The notes beneath the pieces were generated by a model. It did no database searches. It was not told where the DNA came from and saw only the letters and a list, made by a program, of their open reading frames with translations. Positions 1 through 8,423 of a stretch of DNA of 64,000 nucleotides are shown here, piece after piece (position 1 is the stretch's first letter; the number at the start of each line of letters is the position of its first letter). The stretch lies in the NCBI RefSeq assembly GCF_959029255.1, contig NZ_CAUFUE010000002.1:1-64000 (forward strand), given 5' to 3'. Both the position numbers and the translations under genes were made by a program. The DNA is from an uncultured Bacteroides sp. Its GTDB lineage: Bacteria > Bacteroidota > Bacteroidia > Bacteroidales > Bacteroidaceae.

Positions 1-26
1 TGCAAAGTTGTTTAAACAATAATTTC

Positions 27-473
27 ATGATAGAGCAATTCAACTTTGATATCCGATTGATTTTTGCCATACTGAATGGCAAAGTATCCGCTGCAATCAA
101 CCGCAAGCTATCCCGTAACTTCAGGCAGAATGGTCTGGAAATCACGCCCGAACAATGGACAGTCCTCATTTTCTTATGGGAAAAAGATGGAGTGACGCAA
201 CAAGAGTTGTGTAATGCAACTTTTAAAGACAAGCCCAGCATGACCCGTCTCATCGACAACATGGAACGCCAGCATCTCGTAGTACGTATTTCTGATAAGA
301 AAGATCGACGCACCAATCTTATACACCTTACCAAAGACGGAAAAGAGTTGGAAGAACGGGCGCGCGTCATTGCCAATCAAACATTGAAAGAGGCTTTACA
401 AAACATCACCATCGAAGAACTCAGCGTGAGCCAGGAAGTGTTGAGAAAGATATTTTTCAACACGAAGGACTGA
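27..473 (+). CDS. MarR-family transcriptional regulator
   Basis: A 148-residue protein of typical MarR size. The middle (about residues 40-105) reads as a winged helix: ITPEQWTVLIFLWEKDGVTQ leads into the recognition-helix segment KPSMTRLIDNMERQHLV and then a wing rich in charged residues (SDKKDRRTNLIHLT). The flanking helices would form the dimer. MarR proteins usually repress a neighbouring transport or stress gene and release DNA on binding a small ligand, but the genes it would control lie outside the window on the left, so target and ligand are unknown. The start is the first ATG, 26 bases into the window, so the promoter is mostly out of view. Confidence 0.9.
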   Translation: MIEQFNFDIRLIFAILNGKVSAAINRKLSRNFRQNGLEITPEQWTVLIFLWEKDGVTQQELCNATFKDKPSMTRLIDNMERQHLVVRISDKKDRRTNLIHLTKDGKELEERARVIANQTLKEALQNITIEELSVSQEVLRKIFFNTKD

Positions 474-684
474 CGGACTGAAATTCGTGATGAATGATTA
501 CGGATGAATGATTTAAATAATTCCTTGGGTACAAAGCAGTCAGAATATCCCGTTTTTCACTCCTTACTCCTCATTCTTCATTAAAATATAGTTTTTTTGC
601 AAAAATAATTTCGCTTGTTAAAGAATTATGCTTTTCTTTGTGACAAGAATATAAGAAAATAATAATCTATTAAAATACACACAC

Positions 685-861
685 ATGAAAGGCTTATTAA
701 AAAATCTGGGATTGATATTGATCTTGGTAGGAGCTGTAATTTTGGTTGCATGTTCTTTTACAGGTAATGTTAACAACAATACCCTTTTGGGCACTTCAGC
801 TGTTTTGGTTGTTGTAGGATTGATTTCTTACATTGCCATCAACAAGAGAATTGCGGATTGA
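685..861 (+). CDS. Small two-helix membrane protein, 58 aa
   Basis: A short ORF starting MKGLLKNLGLILILVGAVIL and ending NKRIAD. Two hydrophobic segments (residues about 7-25 and 35-52) are joined by a short polar turn rich in asparagine (GNVNNN), with lysine or arginine at both ends, so both termini probably face the cytoplasm. It has its own 5' region of about 200 bases and is followed 20 bases later by a strong terminator hairpin, which supports it being a real monocistronic gene. It resembles small hypothetical membrane proteins common in Bacteroides. No function can be assigned. Confidence 0.75.
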   Translation: MKGLLKNLGLILILVGAVILVACSFTGNVNNNTLLGTSAVLVVVGLISYIAINKRIAD

Positions 862-880
862 TATCAAAAAGAAGAAAATA

Positions 881-912
881 AAAAAGGCGGTTGCATTGCA
901 ATCGCCTTTTTT
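881..912. terminator. Bidirectional intrinsic terminator
   Basis: Stem AAAAAGGCGGTTGC with loop ATT and stem GCAATCGCCTTTTT (one G-T pair), so a U-run follows the stem on both strands. It lies between the small membrane-protein gene (+) and the end of rprY (-) and can end both transcripts. Confidence 0.85.
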
Positions 913-942
913 ATTTCAGCTCCTCAGAGAGAGCCGAGCCTG

Positions 943-1644
943 TTAGGACTCAGCTTCCGGAGTAATCAACTTATACCCTTTACCGTGAATATTGATGATT
1001 TCGATAGAATCATCTTCTTTCAGGTGTTTACGCAATTTAGTGATATATACGTCCATACTACGTGCATTGAAGTAGTTATCATCAATCCAGATAGTTTTCA
1101 ACGCAAAGTCACGTTGCAGAATTTCGTTGGCATGTGCACAAAGCAAACCCAGCAATTCAGATTCCTTGGTAGTCAGCTTCGTCTGCTTTTCGGGAGTGGA
1201 CAAAATCTGCTTCTGAGTATCAAACGTGAACTTACCAATCTTATAAATATTACTTTCTTTGTTCTTCTTGCCACGAACACGTCTCAAGATAGCTTCAATT
1301 CTGAAAGTCAACTCTTCCATACTGAACGGCTTGGTGATATAATCATCCGCACCGATTTTGAAACCTTCCAGAATATCTTCCTTCAGCGTTTTAGCAGTCA
1401 AGAAGATAATAGGAATTTCAGCATTGGCCGCACGAACTTCCTGTGCCAACGTGAAACCATCCTTCTTAGGCATCATAACGTCAAACACGCACAAGTCGTA
1501 TTTATTCTTGAGGAAAGCTTTATAACCTGCTTCTCCATCAGGAAACAACTCAGCAGCATAACCTTTTGCCTGTAAATATTCTCTTAAAAGCATGCCAAGA
1601 TTTTCGTCATCTTCGCATAATAAAATACGCAGTTTCTCATCCAT
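943..1644 (-). CDS. rprY: Response regulator RprY (OmpR/PhoB family)
   Basis: A 233-residue two-domain response regulator. The receiver domain (1-120) has the acidic pocket CEDDE at 10-14, the phosphoacceptor Asp55 in DVMMP, and Lys105 in ITKP. The C-terminal winged-helix DNA-binding domain (about 130-228) ends with the typical VYITKLRKHL and GKGYKLI segments. Sequence and position directly after the kinase gene match the RprX/RprY pair described from Bacteroides fragilis. I chose the ATG at 1644 (MDEKLRILLC); a TTG nine bases upstream would overlap the rprX stop. It is co-transcribed with rprX, with a gap of 5 bases. Confidence 0.92.
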   Translation of the reverse strand: MDEKLRILLCEDDENLGMLLREYLQAKGYAAELFPDGEAGYKAFLKNKYDLCVFDVMMPKKDGFTLAQEVRAANAEIPIIFLTAKTLKEDILEGFKIGADDYITKPFSMEELTFRIEAILRRVRGKKNKESNIYKIGKFTFDTQKQILSTPEKQTKLTTKESELLGLLCAHANEILQRDFALKTIWIDDNYFNARSMDVYITKLRKHLKEDDSIEIINIHGKGYKLITPEAES

Positions 1645-1649
1645 ATCAA

Positions 1650-3185
1650 TCAATTTTTTAATAAAGGTAATGCAATTATAAATTTAGTTCCCACATTCAG
1701 TTCGCTTTCCGCCCGGATGGTTCCCTTATGATCCTGAATAATCTTTCTCACATAAGCCAAACCAAGCCCGAAACCTTTAACATCGTGCAGATTACCTGTA
1801 TGCACGCGGTAGAACTTATCAAATATTTTTTTCAAATTCTCTTTCTTAACACCTATACCGTTGTCTTGCACGGAAATCATCAGTTTGCCCGATTCATTCC
1901 AGGTCTTCACCATCAACAGCAAATCAACATCCGGTCTTTTGTACTTCACCGCATTATCCATGAGATTGAAAATCACATTCGTGATGTGCATTTCGTCTGC
2001 AAAAATAATCGGGTCTGTCGCTTTCAAATCCGACTCTATCTTTCCGTTATAGCGCTCCACTTTCAGAGCAAACGTATTGATAACGCCGGTAATCAATTCA
2101 TTGGCATCCAATTCCTTCATCTTCAATGTAGCCTTCTGCCGGTCGAACATTGACATCTGAAGAACCTTTTCCACCTGGAACCTCAACCGCTTCGTCTCGT
2201 CATTGATGACACCCGATATATGTTGGAACATTGCCGGCGACTTACCTACAGCCGGATCTTTCAACATCTGCGCCGCCAACGAGATAGTCGAAATCGGCGT
2301 CTTGAACTCGTGCGTCATATTATTGATAAAATCATTCTTCATCTCCGTCAACTTCTTCTGGCGGAACACGATATAAATCGTGAAGATGAACGTTATCAAC
2401 AAGACAAAGGTAAATATCATCGACGGAATCATAAAGCTGACCGAATCGAAGATATAATCCCTTCTGCCCGGGAAATGTATCTTGACGATACTCATGCGTG
2501 CCGGAGGATCATTCAGGAATAGAGGTTGAGAATAAGAGCTTTCGCTTCCTTCATCGCTATAATCAGAACAGCGATACACTTCCCTTCCGTTCCGGTCTAT
2601 TACCTTGAAATGATACTTCAAATCAACACCGTTGTCAATCAGTCCCGATCCGAGATACTGGTCAAGATTCTTGAAATTAACCCGCTCCTCTATCGGTCTG
2701 TCACTGGCATTATAAACCATCTGCCACGCCACCTCATCCAGCAAAGCCCGTTGATACAGATAGCGATTTTTAATAGCATCCACCATCGAGCGTGAAGTTT
2801 GAGGTATGGTTTTTGTGCCATGCTTACGTGAAATCATTGCCCGGGGCAATTCCGAAGGTTTATTGGTAAATACCTTCAACTCAGAATACAAAGAGCCATC
2901 CGGTGAAGTCACCGTAAACCGCTGAGTCTGTATAGCCCCTTGCCCTTGCGAGCTCTGTTCCCACGCTTTTTTCTCTGCCTCGGAGATATCTTCCCTTAAC
3001 CAACGGTCAACCTCCGCAGACTCCACATCTTTTGAAGCAGCCATTAAAGCACGCTTCACTGCTTCATCAAACTGTTCGTTCCGCATCTTCACCATTTCCT
3101 CTATATAGCTGACCTGCAGGTACAGCAAACTAAGGAAAGAAAGACCCATCACGATACCCAAAATCCATATTGTCGACTTTTTCAT
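1650..3185 (-). CDS. rprX: Sensor histidine kinase RprX
   Basis: A 511-residue inner-membrane sensor kinase. Transmembrane helix 1 is at about 5-25, a periplasmic sensing domain of about 220 residues follows, and helix 2 is at about 250-275. The cytoplasmic part has the H-box with His292 (NNMTHEFKTPIS), the N-box NLMDNAVKY, the G1 box DNGIG and the G2 box GFGLGL of the ATPase domain. It would autophosphorylate and pass phosphate to RprY, encoded immediately downstream. The signal sensed is not evident. The start is the ATG giving MKKSTIWILG; a GTG two codons upstream is possible. Confidence 0.92.
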   Translation of the reverse strand: MKKSTIWILGIVMGLSFLSLLYLQVSYIEEMVKMRNEQFDEAVKRALMAASKDVESAEVDRWLREDISEAEKKAWEQSSQGQGAIQTQRFTVTSPDGSLYSELKVFTNKPSELPRAMISRKHGTKTIPQTSRSMVDAIKNRYLYQRALLDEVAWQMVYNASDRPIEERVNFKNLDQYLGSGLIDNGVDLKYHFKVIDRNGREVYRCSDYSDEGSESSYSQPLFLNDPPARMSIVKIHFPGRRDYIFDSVSFMIPSMIFTFVLLITFIFTIYIVFRQKKLTEMKNDFINNMTHEFKTPISTISLAAQMLKDPAVGKSPAMFQHISGVINDETKRLRFQVEKVLQMSMFDRQKATLKMKELDANELITGVINTFALKVERYNGKIESDLKATDPIIFADEMHITNVIFNLMDNAVKYKRPDVDLLLMVKTWNESGKLMISVQDNGIGVKKENLKKIFDKFYRVHTGNLHDVKGFGLGLAYVRKIIQDHKGTIRAESELNVGTKFIIALPLLKN

Positions 3186-3323
3186 AGTCACAAAATTAAC
3201 ACTCCCTAATTAACACTCCTAACAAATTAACCTGATTTAACCGGCCGTTCTCGTTAATTAACCGTAGGTGTTTTTTTAAGTTGCATTACGAGCATTATAA
3301 CAAAATGAGACACCTTTGGTTTG

Positions 3324-3331
3324 CAAATTTA
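3324..3331 (-). promoter_or_regulatory. Candidate -7 box for rprXY
   Basis: On the minus strand the sequence reads TAAATTTG, a match to the Bacteroides -7 consensus TAnnTTTG. It lies about 140 bases upstream of the rprX ATG, leaving a long leader. No clear -33 TTTG box at the expected spacing was seen, so this is tentative. Confidence 0.4.
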
Positions 3332-3385
3332 ATAAAAAATTAAATATTAACATTCACATTTCTCCATGTTCTTAATCAGTGTTAA

Positions 3386-3420
3386 TAAAAAAAGAAGCAA
3401 GCAGTCAGGTAGTTGCTTCT
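3386..3420 (-). terminator. Intrinsic terminator of fusA2
   Basis: Read on the minus strand, AGAAGCAA and TTGCTTCT form an 8-bp perfect stem around a 12-base loop, directly followed by a run of seven U residues. It lies 50 bases after the end of fusA2 and separates that gene from the rprX promoter region. Confidence 0.8.
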
Positions 3421-3469
3421 CAACGACCTAACCGCTATGCTTCTTCTTAATAGTTATTAACAGAAAGCT

Positions 3470-5626
3470 TTATTCTTCTGCTTGTTTAGCTTCAAATTCC
3501 TTAATCAGCTTATCTTGTACATCGCTCGGTACAAGTTCATAGCTGGCAAACTTCATAATAAACGAAGCACGCCCACCGGTCAATGAACTTAAAGCGGTAG
3601 AGTAAGAAGACATTTCCTTCAAAGGTACTTTAGCAACCAGTTTTTCATAACCGGCTTCACTGCTCATACCCATAATCATGGCGCGGCGTCCTTGCAAATC
3701 ACCCATCACGTCACCCATCTTATCAGAAGGCACAAATACCTCTACGTCATAAATCGGTTCCAAAATCTTCGGTCCGGCATTCTTAAACGCTTCACTGAAC
3801 GCATTACGGCCTGCCAGCATAAAGGAAATTTCATTGGAATCCACCGGGTGCATCTTACCGTCATATACGATAACACGTACATCACGGGCATACGAACCGG
3901 TCAACGGACCTTGCTCCATACGGGACATGATACCTTTCAGGATAGCCGGCATGAAACGTGCGTCGATAGAACCACCCACAATGCTATTAACAAATACCAA
4001 TTTACCGCCCCATTCCAATGGAACTTCTTCGGTACCCTTCACGTTCATCTTGAATTCCTGACCGCCAAACTTATAAGTATCCGGCATCGGCATTCCTTCA
4101 TAATACGGTTCCACAATCAAGTGAACTTCGCCGAACTGGCCGGCACCACCCGACTGTTTCTTATGACGATAATCTGCACGCGAAGCCTTTGTGATGGTTT
4201 CACGATACGGAATTCTCGGTTCCTCAAATTTAATCGGCAACTTCTCATTGTTTTCAAGACGCCACTTCAACGTACGCAAGTGGAATTCACCCTGACCGTG
4301 AACAATCGTCTGCCGCAACTCTTTGGACTGGTCGATGACCCAAGTCGGATCCTCTTCACGCATACGGTTCAAGATAGCCATCATCTTTTCCGTATCGGCT
4401 TCATTCACCGGCTTGATGGCACGTGAATACTTGGAATTCGGATATTTAATGAAGTTGAAACGGTTTTCAGTACCCTTGCCGTTCAAGGTATTACCCGTAT
4501 GTACATCTTTCAGTTTCACGGTACAGCCGATATCGCCCGCCACCATTTCTTCCACCTTGATGCGGTTGGAACCGGCACAAGCATAAATCTGGGCGATACG
4601 TTCCTTAGAGCCACGGTCGGCATTCGTAAAGTCATCGCCTTCGTGCACCTTGCCACTCATCACCTTGAAATACTGCACATCACCGATATGCGGTTCTACA
4701 GCCGTCTTGAAGAAATACAGGGAAGTCGGTCCGTTCGGATCGGGTTTCACCACTTCACCGCGTGTATTGTGCACAGGAGGCATTTCGTCTACAAACGGAA
4801 CCACATTACCCAAGAATTCCATCAGTCGGCGCACACCCATGTCCTTGCCTGCACAGACGCAGAATACCGGGAACATGCCACGGCTTGCCAAACCTTTGCG
4901 AATACCTTCGCGCATTTCATCTTCAGTCAGAGACTCCTGCTCAAAGAATTTCTCCATCAAACCCTCATCGTGCTCGGCAGCCGCTTCCACCAATGCCTTA
5001 TGCATTTCGGTAGCTTTTTCCATTTCTTCGGCAGGGATATCTTCAATAGTGGGTGCACCACCTTCGGGTCCCCACGAATATTTTTTCATCAGAAGTACAT
5101 CAATCAGAGAATTGAAGTTCGGTCCGGTAGCCAACGGATATTGCACGGGTACCACCTTCGAACCATAGATAGACGTCAGCTGTTCCAGCACCATGTCATA
5201 GTCACACTTCTCGTTGTCGAGTTGGTTCACCAAGAAAATGACCGGTTTGCCCAACTTCTCCGTATAGCGGAAATGATTTTGAGTACCTACCTCCGGACCA
5301 TATTGTCCGTTCAGCAACAGAATAGCCGTATCAGTTACGTTGAGCGCAGTCATTGCAGCTCCCACAAAGTCATCACTACCCGGGCAGTCAATGATATTCA
5401 GTTTCTTACCGTTCCACTCCACATGATAAACGGTGGAAAACACAGAATAGCCATATTCCTGCTCCACCGGGAAGTAATCGCTGACCGTATTCTTGGCAGT
5501 AATTCTGCCGCGACGTTTTATAATACCACTCTCAAAGAGCAGCGCTTCTGTGAGAGTGGTTTTACCCGAGCCATCATTGCCAAGGAGGGCAATGTTCTTA
5601 ATTTCATTCGTCTGATATACTTTCAT
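3470..5626 (-). CDS. fusA2: Elongation factor G paralogue EF-G2 lacking the catalytic histidine
   Basis: A 718-residue protein with the full EF-G domain series (G domain, II, III, IV with GGAGQFGEVHL, V). The G domain is altered: the P-loop reads GNDGSGKT (16-23), G3 reads DCPGS (80-84) with Ser84 where EF-G has the catalytic histidine of DTPGH, and G4 reads NQLD (134-137). Published work on Bacteroides thetaiotaomicron describes an EF-G paralogue, FusA2, that lacks GTPase activity, is induced by the regulator Cur under carbon limitation and is needed for gut fitness; this gene fits that description. It is monocistronic, with about 390 bases upstream and its own terminator. The start is the ATG giving MKVYQTNEIK. 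Confidence 0.88.
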   Translation of the reverse strand: MKVYQTNEIKNIALLGNDGSGKTTLTEALLFESGIIKRRGRITAKNTVSDYFPVEQEYGYSVFSTVYHVEWNGKKLNIIDCPGSDDFVGAAMTALNVTDTAILLLNGQYGPEVGTQNHFRYTEKLGKPVIFLVNQLDNEKCDYDMVLEQLTSIYGSKVVPVQYPLATGPNFNSLIDVLLMKKYSWGPEGGAPTIEDIPAEEMEKATEMHKALVEAAAEHDEGLMEKFFEQESLTEDEMREGIRKGLASRGMFPVFCVCAGKDMGVRRLMEFLGNVVPFVDEMPPVHNTRGEVVKPDPNGPTSLYFFKTAVEPHIGDVQYFKVMSGKVHEGDDFTNADRGSKERIAQIYACAGSNRIKVEEMVAGDIGCTVKLKDVHTGNTLNGKGTENRFNFIKYPNSKYSRAIKPVNEADTEKMMAILNRMREEDPTWVIDQSKELRQTIVHGQGEFHLRTLKWRLENNEKLPIKFEEPRIPYRETITKASRADYRHKKQSGGAGQFGEVHLIVEPYYEGMPMPDTYKFGGQEFKMNVKGTEEVPLEWGGKLVFVNSIVGGSIDARFMPAILKGIMSRMEQGPLTGSYARDVRVIVYDGKMHPVDSNEISFMLAGRNAFSEAFKNAGPKILEPIYDVEVFVPSDKMGDVMGDLQGRRAMIMGMSSEAGYEKLVAKVPLKEMSSYSTALSSLTGGRASFIMKFASYELVPSDVQDKLIKEFEAKQAEE

Positions 5627-6018
5627 GATATATAAGATTTAAAGTGAATACTCAGCATGCTTCCGTATGCCATTATTTTTTGTGAGCCGCAAATTAGAAA
5701 TTAATCAAAAGAAAAGCAATTAATCAGCCGTGTTACTAAACAATGTTATTCAACATGTCGGCTAAAAGCAGCGAACACTACACAAATAATCAACTTGTTT
5801 TTCACCTTTTCCTATAAGGAAGACATTATAATTTAATGAAGAATGAAGAATGAAGAATTACCTTGCGGCGTGCTTGCATAGCGCAGCCAAATTCTTCATT
5901 CTTCATTCTTAGTTCTTCATTCTTAGTTCTTCATTCTTAGTTCTTCATTTCCCCAAATTCCCATTTATACACCACCTATATATAATAAGGTGTAAAAAGC
6001 CCCCTCTACAAGTCCACG
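5627..6018. other. Intergenic region upstream of fusA2
   Basis: About 390 bases with no gene. The part next to fusA2 (5627-5830) is A+T-rich and should hold its promoter and any regulator site. No exact TAnnTTTG box was found. The rest is the dispersed repeat at 5832-5968 and a weak hairpin (TACACC/GGTGTA, about 5968-5994) after the dehydrogenase gene. Confidence 0.6.
5832..5968 (+). repeat. Dispersed repeat, copy A
   Basis: A core containing CCTTGCGGCGTGCTTGCATA is flanked by opposed arms made of short tandem units (GAATGAA on the left, TTCTTCATT and CTTAGTTCTTCATT on the right), so the whole can fold as a large hairpin. The same element, inverted, is at 59714-59831 with one mismatch in the core and different numbers of tandem units. 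Similarity continues into TTTCCC-AAATTCCCATTTATA at the right end. It sits between the end of the mannonate operon and the fusA2 promoter region. Confidence 0.8.
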
Positions 6019-6831
6019 TTACACCCCGCTGAATGCACTGAAACCGCCATCAACCGGCATCACGATGCCCGTAACAAAACTTGCCGCATCGCTGCACAAG
6101 AATTGTACGGCGCCATTCAATTCGCTGATGTCACCGAAACGTCCCATCGGTGTCTTAGCTATCACCCTCTTGCTGCGGTCTGTCAGACTACCGTCGGGAT
6201 TAATCAAAACAGCACGGTTTTGATGACCGATAAAGAAACCCGGTGCGATGGCGTTCACCCGGATATGCTCGCTGAACTTCTGCGCCAACTCCGTAGCCAG
6301 CCATTTAGTGAAGATTTCGATGCCGCTCTTAGCTATGGAATAGCCTGGCACACGGGTTATGGCAGAGAAAGAAGCCATGGAAGAAACATTCACGATGCTC
6401 CCCTTACCTTGTTTCGCCATCACCTCGCCGAACACCATGCAGGGATAAACGGAACCATACAGGTTGAGGTCCACCACTTTATTCAAGTCAGCCACCTTCA
6501 TGTCGAATATGGTCTGCTCGGGAGTCAACGTTCCGCCCGGAATGTTGCCGCCCGCCGCATTTACCAGAATATCCACCGCACCCCAAAGAGAAAGGATTTC
6601 CTCTTTCACCTTCATCAACTCGTCCATACTGAGCACATTACAAGTGCAGCCCGCAACCGTTCCCAGAGGTTGCAACTCTTTCAGCATTCCCTCCACACGC
6701 TCCCGGTGAGCGCCTATAATAAAAACCTTAGCGCCAGCCTGCAAAAAGCCACGGGCTATATTGCTGCCCAACACACCGGAACCGCCTGTAATGACAGCCA
6801 CCTTTCCGGCAATACTAAACATCTCGTTCAT
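6019..6831 (-). CDS. SDR-family oxidoreductase, probable D-mannonate oxidoreductase
   Basis: A 270-residue classical short-chain dehydrogenase: cofactor motif TGGSGVLG at 15-22, NAAGG at 91-95, catalytic Ser in NVSSMAS (about 150) and YSIAK with Tyr164 and Lys168. It follows uxuA by 6 bases in the same operon. In Bacteroidetes an SDR enzyme commonly takes the place of the UxuB fructuronate reductase, interconverting D-fructuronate and D-mannonate with NAD(H). Substrate is inferred from the neighbour and from similarity to SDR proteins annotated this way, not from a specific motif. Confidence 0.85.
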   Translation of the reverse strand: MNEMFSIAGKVAVITGGSGVLGSNIARGFLQAGAKVFIIGAHRERVEGMLKELQPLGTVAGCTCNVLSMDELMKVKEEILSLWGAVDILVNAAGGNIPGGTLTPEQTIFDMKVADLNKVVDLNLYGSVYPCMVFGEVMAKQGKGSIVNVSSMASFSAITRVPGYSIAKSGIEIFTKWLATELAQKFSEHIRVNAIAPGFFIGHQNRAVLINPDGSLTDRSKRVIAKTPMGRFGDISELNGAVQFLCSDAASFVTGIVMPVDGGFSAFSGV

Positions 6832-6837
6832 ATCTTT

Positions 6838-8022
6838 TTATTTCATTTTTGAGTTCTTCAATTCATCATCCACCACAGCCATCATCCCCTCCACCTGAGC
6901 CAACGCCAACATCCGCCCGTGGAAAGAATAACCCGGATTATACCCCTTACCGGCATCATCCAGCATCATACGCCCGTGGTCTACCCGCATAGGTACTCCC
7001 GGACGCTCCTTCTCGAATATCCTCACCAACTCCACCAGACGCCCACGGCCTTCCAGATGAGAAGCTTCGATAAAGTTACCGTCTTCAGAAGCATCAGTAC
7101 TGCGCAGATGCACAAAGTGAGTGCGCCCCGCAAACTTACGCGCCAAAGCCGGTACATCGTTCTGCAAACCCGCACTGAGCGAACCGGCACAGAAGGTCAA
7201 CCCATTATGCGGATTGTCCACCGCCTGGAGCAACCAGTCGATATCCGCTTCGCAAGTGACGATACGCGGCAAACCCAGCATCTGGAAAGGCGGGTCATCA
7301 GGATGCACACACATATTGATGCCATAGGCATCGCATACAGGCATAATGGCGGAGAGGAAATAGCGCATGTTCGCGCGCAAGTCGTCACGGTCTATGTCCT
7401 TGTACAGCGCCAGCAAATTCTTGAATATATTCACCGGATTTTTATCCCCCTCCTTGATATTTCCATTGACAAAACCCTGCGTCTTTACGATAATCGTATC
7501 AACGAGTTCATCCTTCTCCGCCTGGGTAATAGTTTTATCCAAAGCCTCCACCCTTTCCATTTCTTCAGGTGTATAGTCGTTTTCGGCTCCCTCCCTCTGC
7601 AAGATGCGGCAGTCAAAGTAAGCAAAACGTATTTTATCGAAGTACAAGGACGATGTTCCGTCCGCCCACGGGTGTTGTAAGTCCGTACGTATCCAGTCGA
7701 TAACCGGCATAAAGTTGTAGCACACCGTTGTGATGCCCGCCCTGCCCAAATTGGCAAGGCTGATTTTATAATTCTCAATCAGCTGCTTCCGTTCCGGCCC
7801 CGCATACTTTATGGCTTCGCACACGGGCAGGCTTTCCACCACCGACCAACGCAAGCCGAAAGATTCGATATACCCCTTCAAATCTTCTATCGCTTCCAAA
7901 GTCCAGATTTCACCGTTAGGAACCTCATGCAATGCGGTGACTATCCCTTCCACGCCAATCTGGCGCAGCATGTCAAGAGTAATCTTGTCTTTTTTACCAA
8001 ACCATCTCCAAGTCTTTTCCAT
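6838..8022 (-). CDS. uxuA: Mannonate dehydratase UxuA
   Basis: A 394-residue enzyme of the expected length for UxuA. It begins MEKTWRWFGKKDKITLDMLR and carries the family segments YNFMPVIDW, MCVHPDDPPF and LPRIVT, which supply the metal and substrate ligands of the TIM barrel. It converts D-mannonate to 2-keto-3-deoxygluconate in glucuronate catabolism. That fits the neighbouring polysaccharide region, where glucuronic acid release is predicted. It is first in a two-gene operon with the dehydrogenase. The 400-base upstream region holds repeated TTAAGAAT-type elements that may be operators. Confidence 0.93.
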   Translation of the reverse strand: MEKTWRWFGKKDKITLDMLRQIGVEGIVTALHEVPNGEIWTLEAIEDLKGYIESFGLRWSVVESLPVCEAIKYAGPERKQLIENYKISLANLGRAGITTVCYNFMPVIDWIRTDLQHPWADGTSSLYFDKIRFAYFDCRILQREGAENDYTPEEMERVEALDKTITQAEKDELVDTIIVKTQGFVNGNIKEGDKNPVNIFKNLLALYKDIDRDDLRANMRYFLSAIMPVCDAYGINMCVHPDDPPFQMLGLPRIVTCEADIDWLLQAVDNPHNGLTFCAGSLSAGLQNDVPALARKFAGRTHFVHLRSTDASEDGNFIEASHLEGRGRLVELVRIFEKERPGVPMRVDHGRMMLDDAGKGYNPGYSFHGRMLALAQVEGMMAVVDDELKNSKMK

Positions 8023-8423
8023 TTTATTGCTTTAATTAAAAGAGGATGTAAAAATAACGTTTCTTATTCTAACGAAATACAAAATTCATACAATTGTTTG
8101 TACAACTTGCAGCTATACATCAGTTTCGTTCACCATATATACCCCTCAAATCGGGTGTTAATATAAAAAACGTTCGATGCATATAAGAAAAGTACTTTTT
8201 ATCAGAAAGAAAGTTTGTTTTTATGAATAATAAGTTCTAATTTTAGACTGTGAATTCAAATTCTTAAGTTAAGAATATATATTCTAAAACTAAGAATTTA
8301 TATTCGCAAGTTAAGAATAAACATTTCTATCAATAAAACAGAAATTTAAAACAATAAAGAAAAAAGTTTTCCTACTACAAGACGGAAGTTTTTTCTTTAT
8401 ACAGAACATACACCTTATTATAT
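8023..8423. promoter_or_regulatory. Divergent intergenic region between uxuA and the HU gene, with palindromes
   Basis: About 400 very A+T-rich bases between two divergent genes. At 8261-8275 TTCTTAA-G-TTAAGAA is a palindrome around one base. At 8272-8285 AGAATATATATTCT is a perfect palindrome. Further TAAGAAT half-sites follow at about 8291 and 8312. The cluster of half-sites looks like an operator for a dimeric regulator. No exact TAnnTTTG box was found for either gene. Confidence 0.45.

Noticed and set aside
474..684. Third copy of the dispersed repeat
   Set aside because: Only a short CTCATTCTTCATTAAAAT stretch resembles the arm; the core sequence is absent.
4499..5635. Long plus-strand ORF (378 codons) across fusA2
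   Set aside because: It is antisense to an intact, conserved EF-G gene and has no recognisable domain or upstream signals.
5835..5950. CRISPR-like tandem repeats
   Set aside because: The units are 7-14 bases with no unique spacers and are part of a dispersed hairpin repeat; no cas genes are nearby.
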